Shown: piece by piece, positions 63,705-64,000 of the stretch
Layout: each line of letters opens with the position of its first letter
Numbering within the stretch: position 1 is the stretch's first letter
Source of the DNA: an uncultured Eubacteriales bacterium
GTDB lineage: Bacteria > Bacillota > Clostridia > Peptostreptococcales > Anaerovoracaceae
Assembly (NCBI GenBank): GCA_902786855.1
Contig: CADAEH010000004.1
Coordinates: 1-64,000, forward strand
DNA length: 64,000 nt
Direction of reading: 5' to 3'
The notes under the pieces: generated by a model
What the model was told of the DNA's origin: nothing
Databases searched by the model: none
What the model saw: the letters and a program-made list of their open reading frames with translations, nothing else
Made by a program: the position numbers and the translations under genes

Positions 63705-64000
63705 CTATGACAGGAGCTGTACAGCTTTACGCGCGGCTGCGGCAGCATCAGGAGTATATGCATCCGCTCCGACTTTGTCACAGAATTCCTGAGTGACCGG
63801 AGCTCCTCCTATGAGGATCTTGACCTTATCTCTGATACCGCGATTGACAGCTTCCTGTACCACTCTTTCTATCTCGCCCATGCTTGTTGTGAGCAGGGTA
63901 GAGCATGCGATCATGCCACAGTTATTATCTATTGCCATCTGAACGAAGTCTTCGGCGCCGACATCACAACCTGCATCGATCACTTCGAGGCCGCTGCCCT
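63705..64000 (-). CDS. corrinoid (B12-binding) protein, C-terminal part; gene runs off the window
   Basis: The last 98 or so residues of a methyltransferase-type corrinoid protein (MtbC/MttC/MtmC-like). Visible parts are VIDAGCDVGAEDFV, ACSTLLTTSMGEIERVV and ILIGGAPVTQEFC, then the helix ending AARKAVQLL. The DxHxxG cobalamin ligand motif lies beyond position 64000, as does the start. The frame is open to the edge, so it is cut by the window and not truncated in nature as far as can be seen. Such proteins carry methyl groups from methylamines, methanol or methoxy compounds. Confidence 0.88.
   Translation of the reverse strand, partial: GSGLEVIDAGCDVGAEDFVQMAIDNNCGMIACSTLLTTSMGEIERVVQEAVNRGIRDKVKILIGGAPVTQEFCDKVGADAYTPDAAAAARKAVQLLS

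Overview
The window looks like chromosomal DNA of an anaerobic Clostridia-type Firmicute, probably a gut or host-associated species. Supporting signs are strong AGGAGG-type ribosome binding sites, a CIRCE (HrcA) operator in front of clpB, FeoA/FeoB with the small FeoB-associated Cys-rich protein, an ECF vitamin transporter S component, SpaA/Cna-B and thioester surface domains, ferredoxin-type aldo/keto reductases, and a corrinoid protein at the right edge. Nothing allows a species call. Most of the sequence is ordinary tightly packed core and accessory genes. No prophage, CRISPR array or transposase gene was seen; the only mobile trace is the 3' end of a group II intron at the left edge.

Layout. 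1-2.6 kb: intron tail, then divergent metA and metY (O-acetylhomoserine route to homocysteine). 2.7-8.6 kb: a small unknown gene, a GH13 glycosidase, guaA, an ADP-ribosylglycohydrolase and a lipoprotein P1-family peptidase. 8.8-19.9 kb: a 1332-residue thioester/SpaA adhesin, an ABC/FtsX exporter behind a palindromic operator, a two-domain flavodoxin-like protein and a secreted tyrosine phosphatase. 19.9-27 kb: glmS, a class A PBP with a Gly/Ser/Asp minisatellite tail, an aldo/keto reductase and a cation diffusion facilitator. 27-35.1 kb: an operon of nitrogenase-like nifH/D/K homologues joined to hypF-hypC-hypD-hypE. 35.2-41.3 kb: a small membrane protein, a DUF362 protein, an S4 protein, MATE and EamA transporters, glgA. 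41.4-44.7 kb: the feo operon and an ECF S component. 44.8-52.4 kb: a GntR/MocR regulator fused to a second aminotransferase domain, a K+ channel with Rossmann and RyR-like domains, a shortened prephenate-dehydratase/ACT protein, a membrane protein and a KUP transporter. 52.4-64 kb: aldo/keto reductase, NlpC/P60 hydrolase, beta-galactosidase, tRNA-Val, nucleotidase, PhzF-like protein, pyridoxamine kinase, MgtC, clpB and a partial corrinoid protein.

The most unusual system is the 27.2-35.1 kb operon. Its first three genes encode a NifH-like ATPase with both cluster cysteines and two component-1-like subunits that have lost some of the classical cysteines; ATGA overlaps couple them. Thirteen bases later come hypF, hypC, hypD and hypE, which build the Fe(CN)2CO unit of [NiFe] hydrogenases, yet no hydrogenase, hypA, hypB, nifB, nifE or nifN is in the window. 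The operon has its own promoter, a leader of about 165 bases and an intrinsic terminator 29 bases before the first start codon, so it looks attenuated. Its substrate is unknown.

Other points of interest are the regulator fusion in which the first aminotransferase domain has lost its PLP lysine while the second keeps one, a repeated extended -10 promoter pattern (TGnTAnnnT) in front of many genes, and two or three apparently leaderless genes. Starts were chosen by ribosome binding sites and family N termini, so several differ from the longest open frame.
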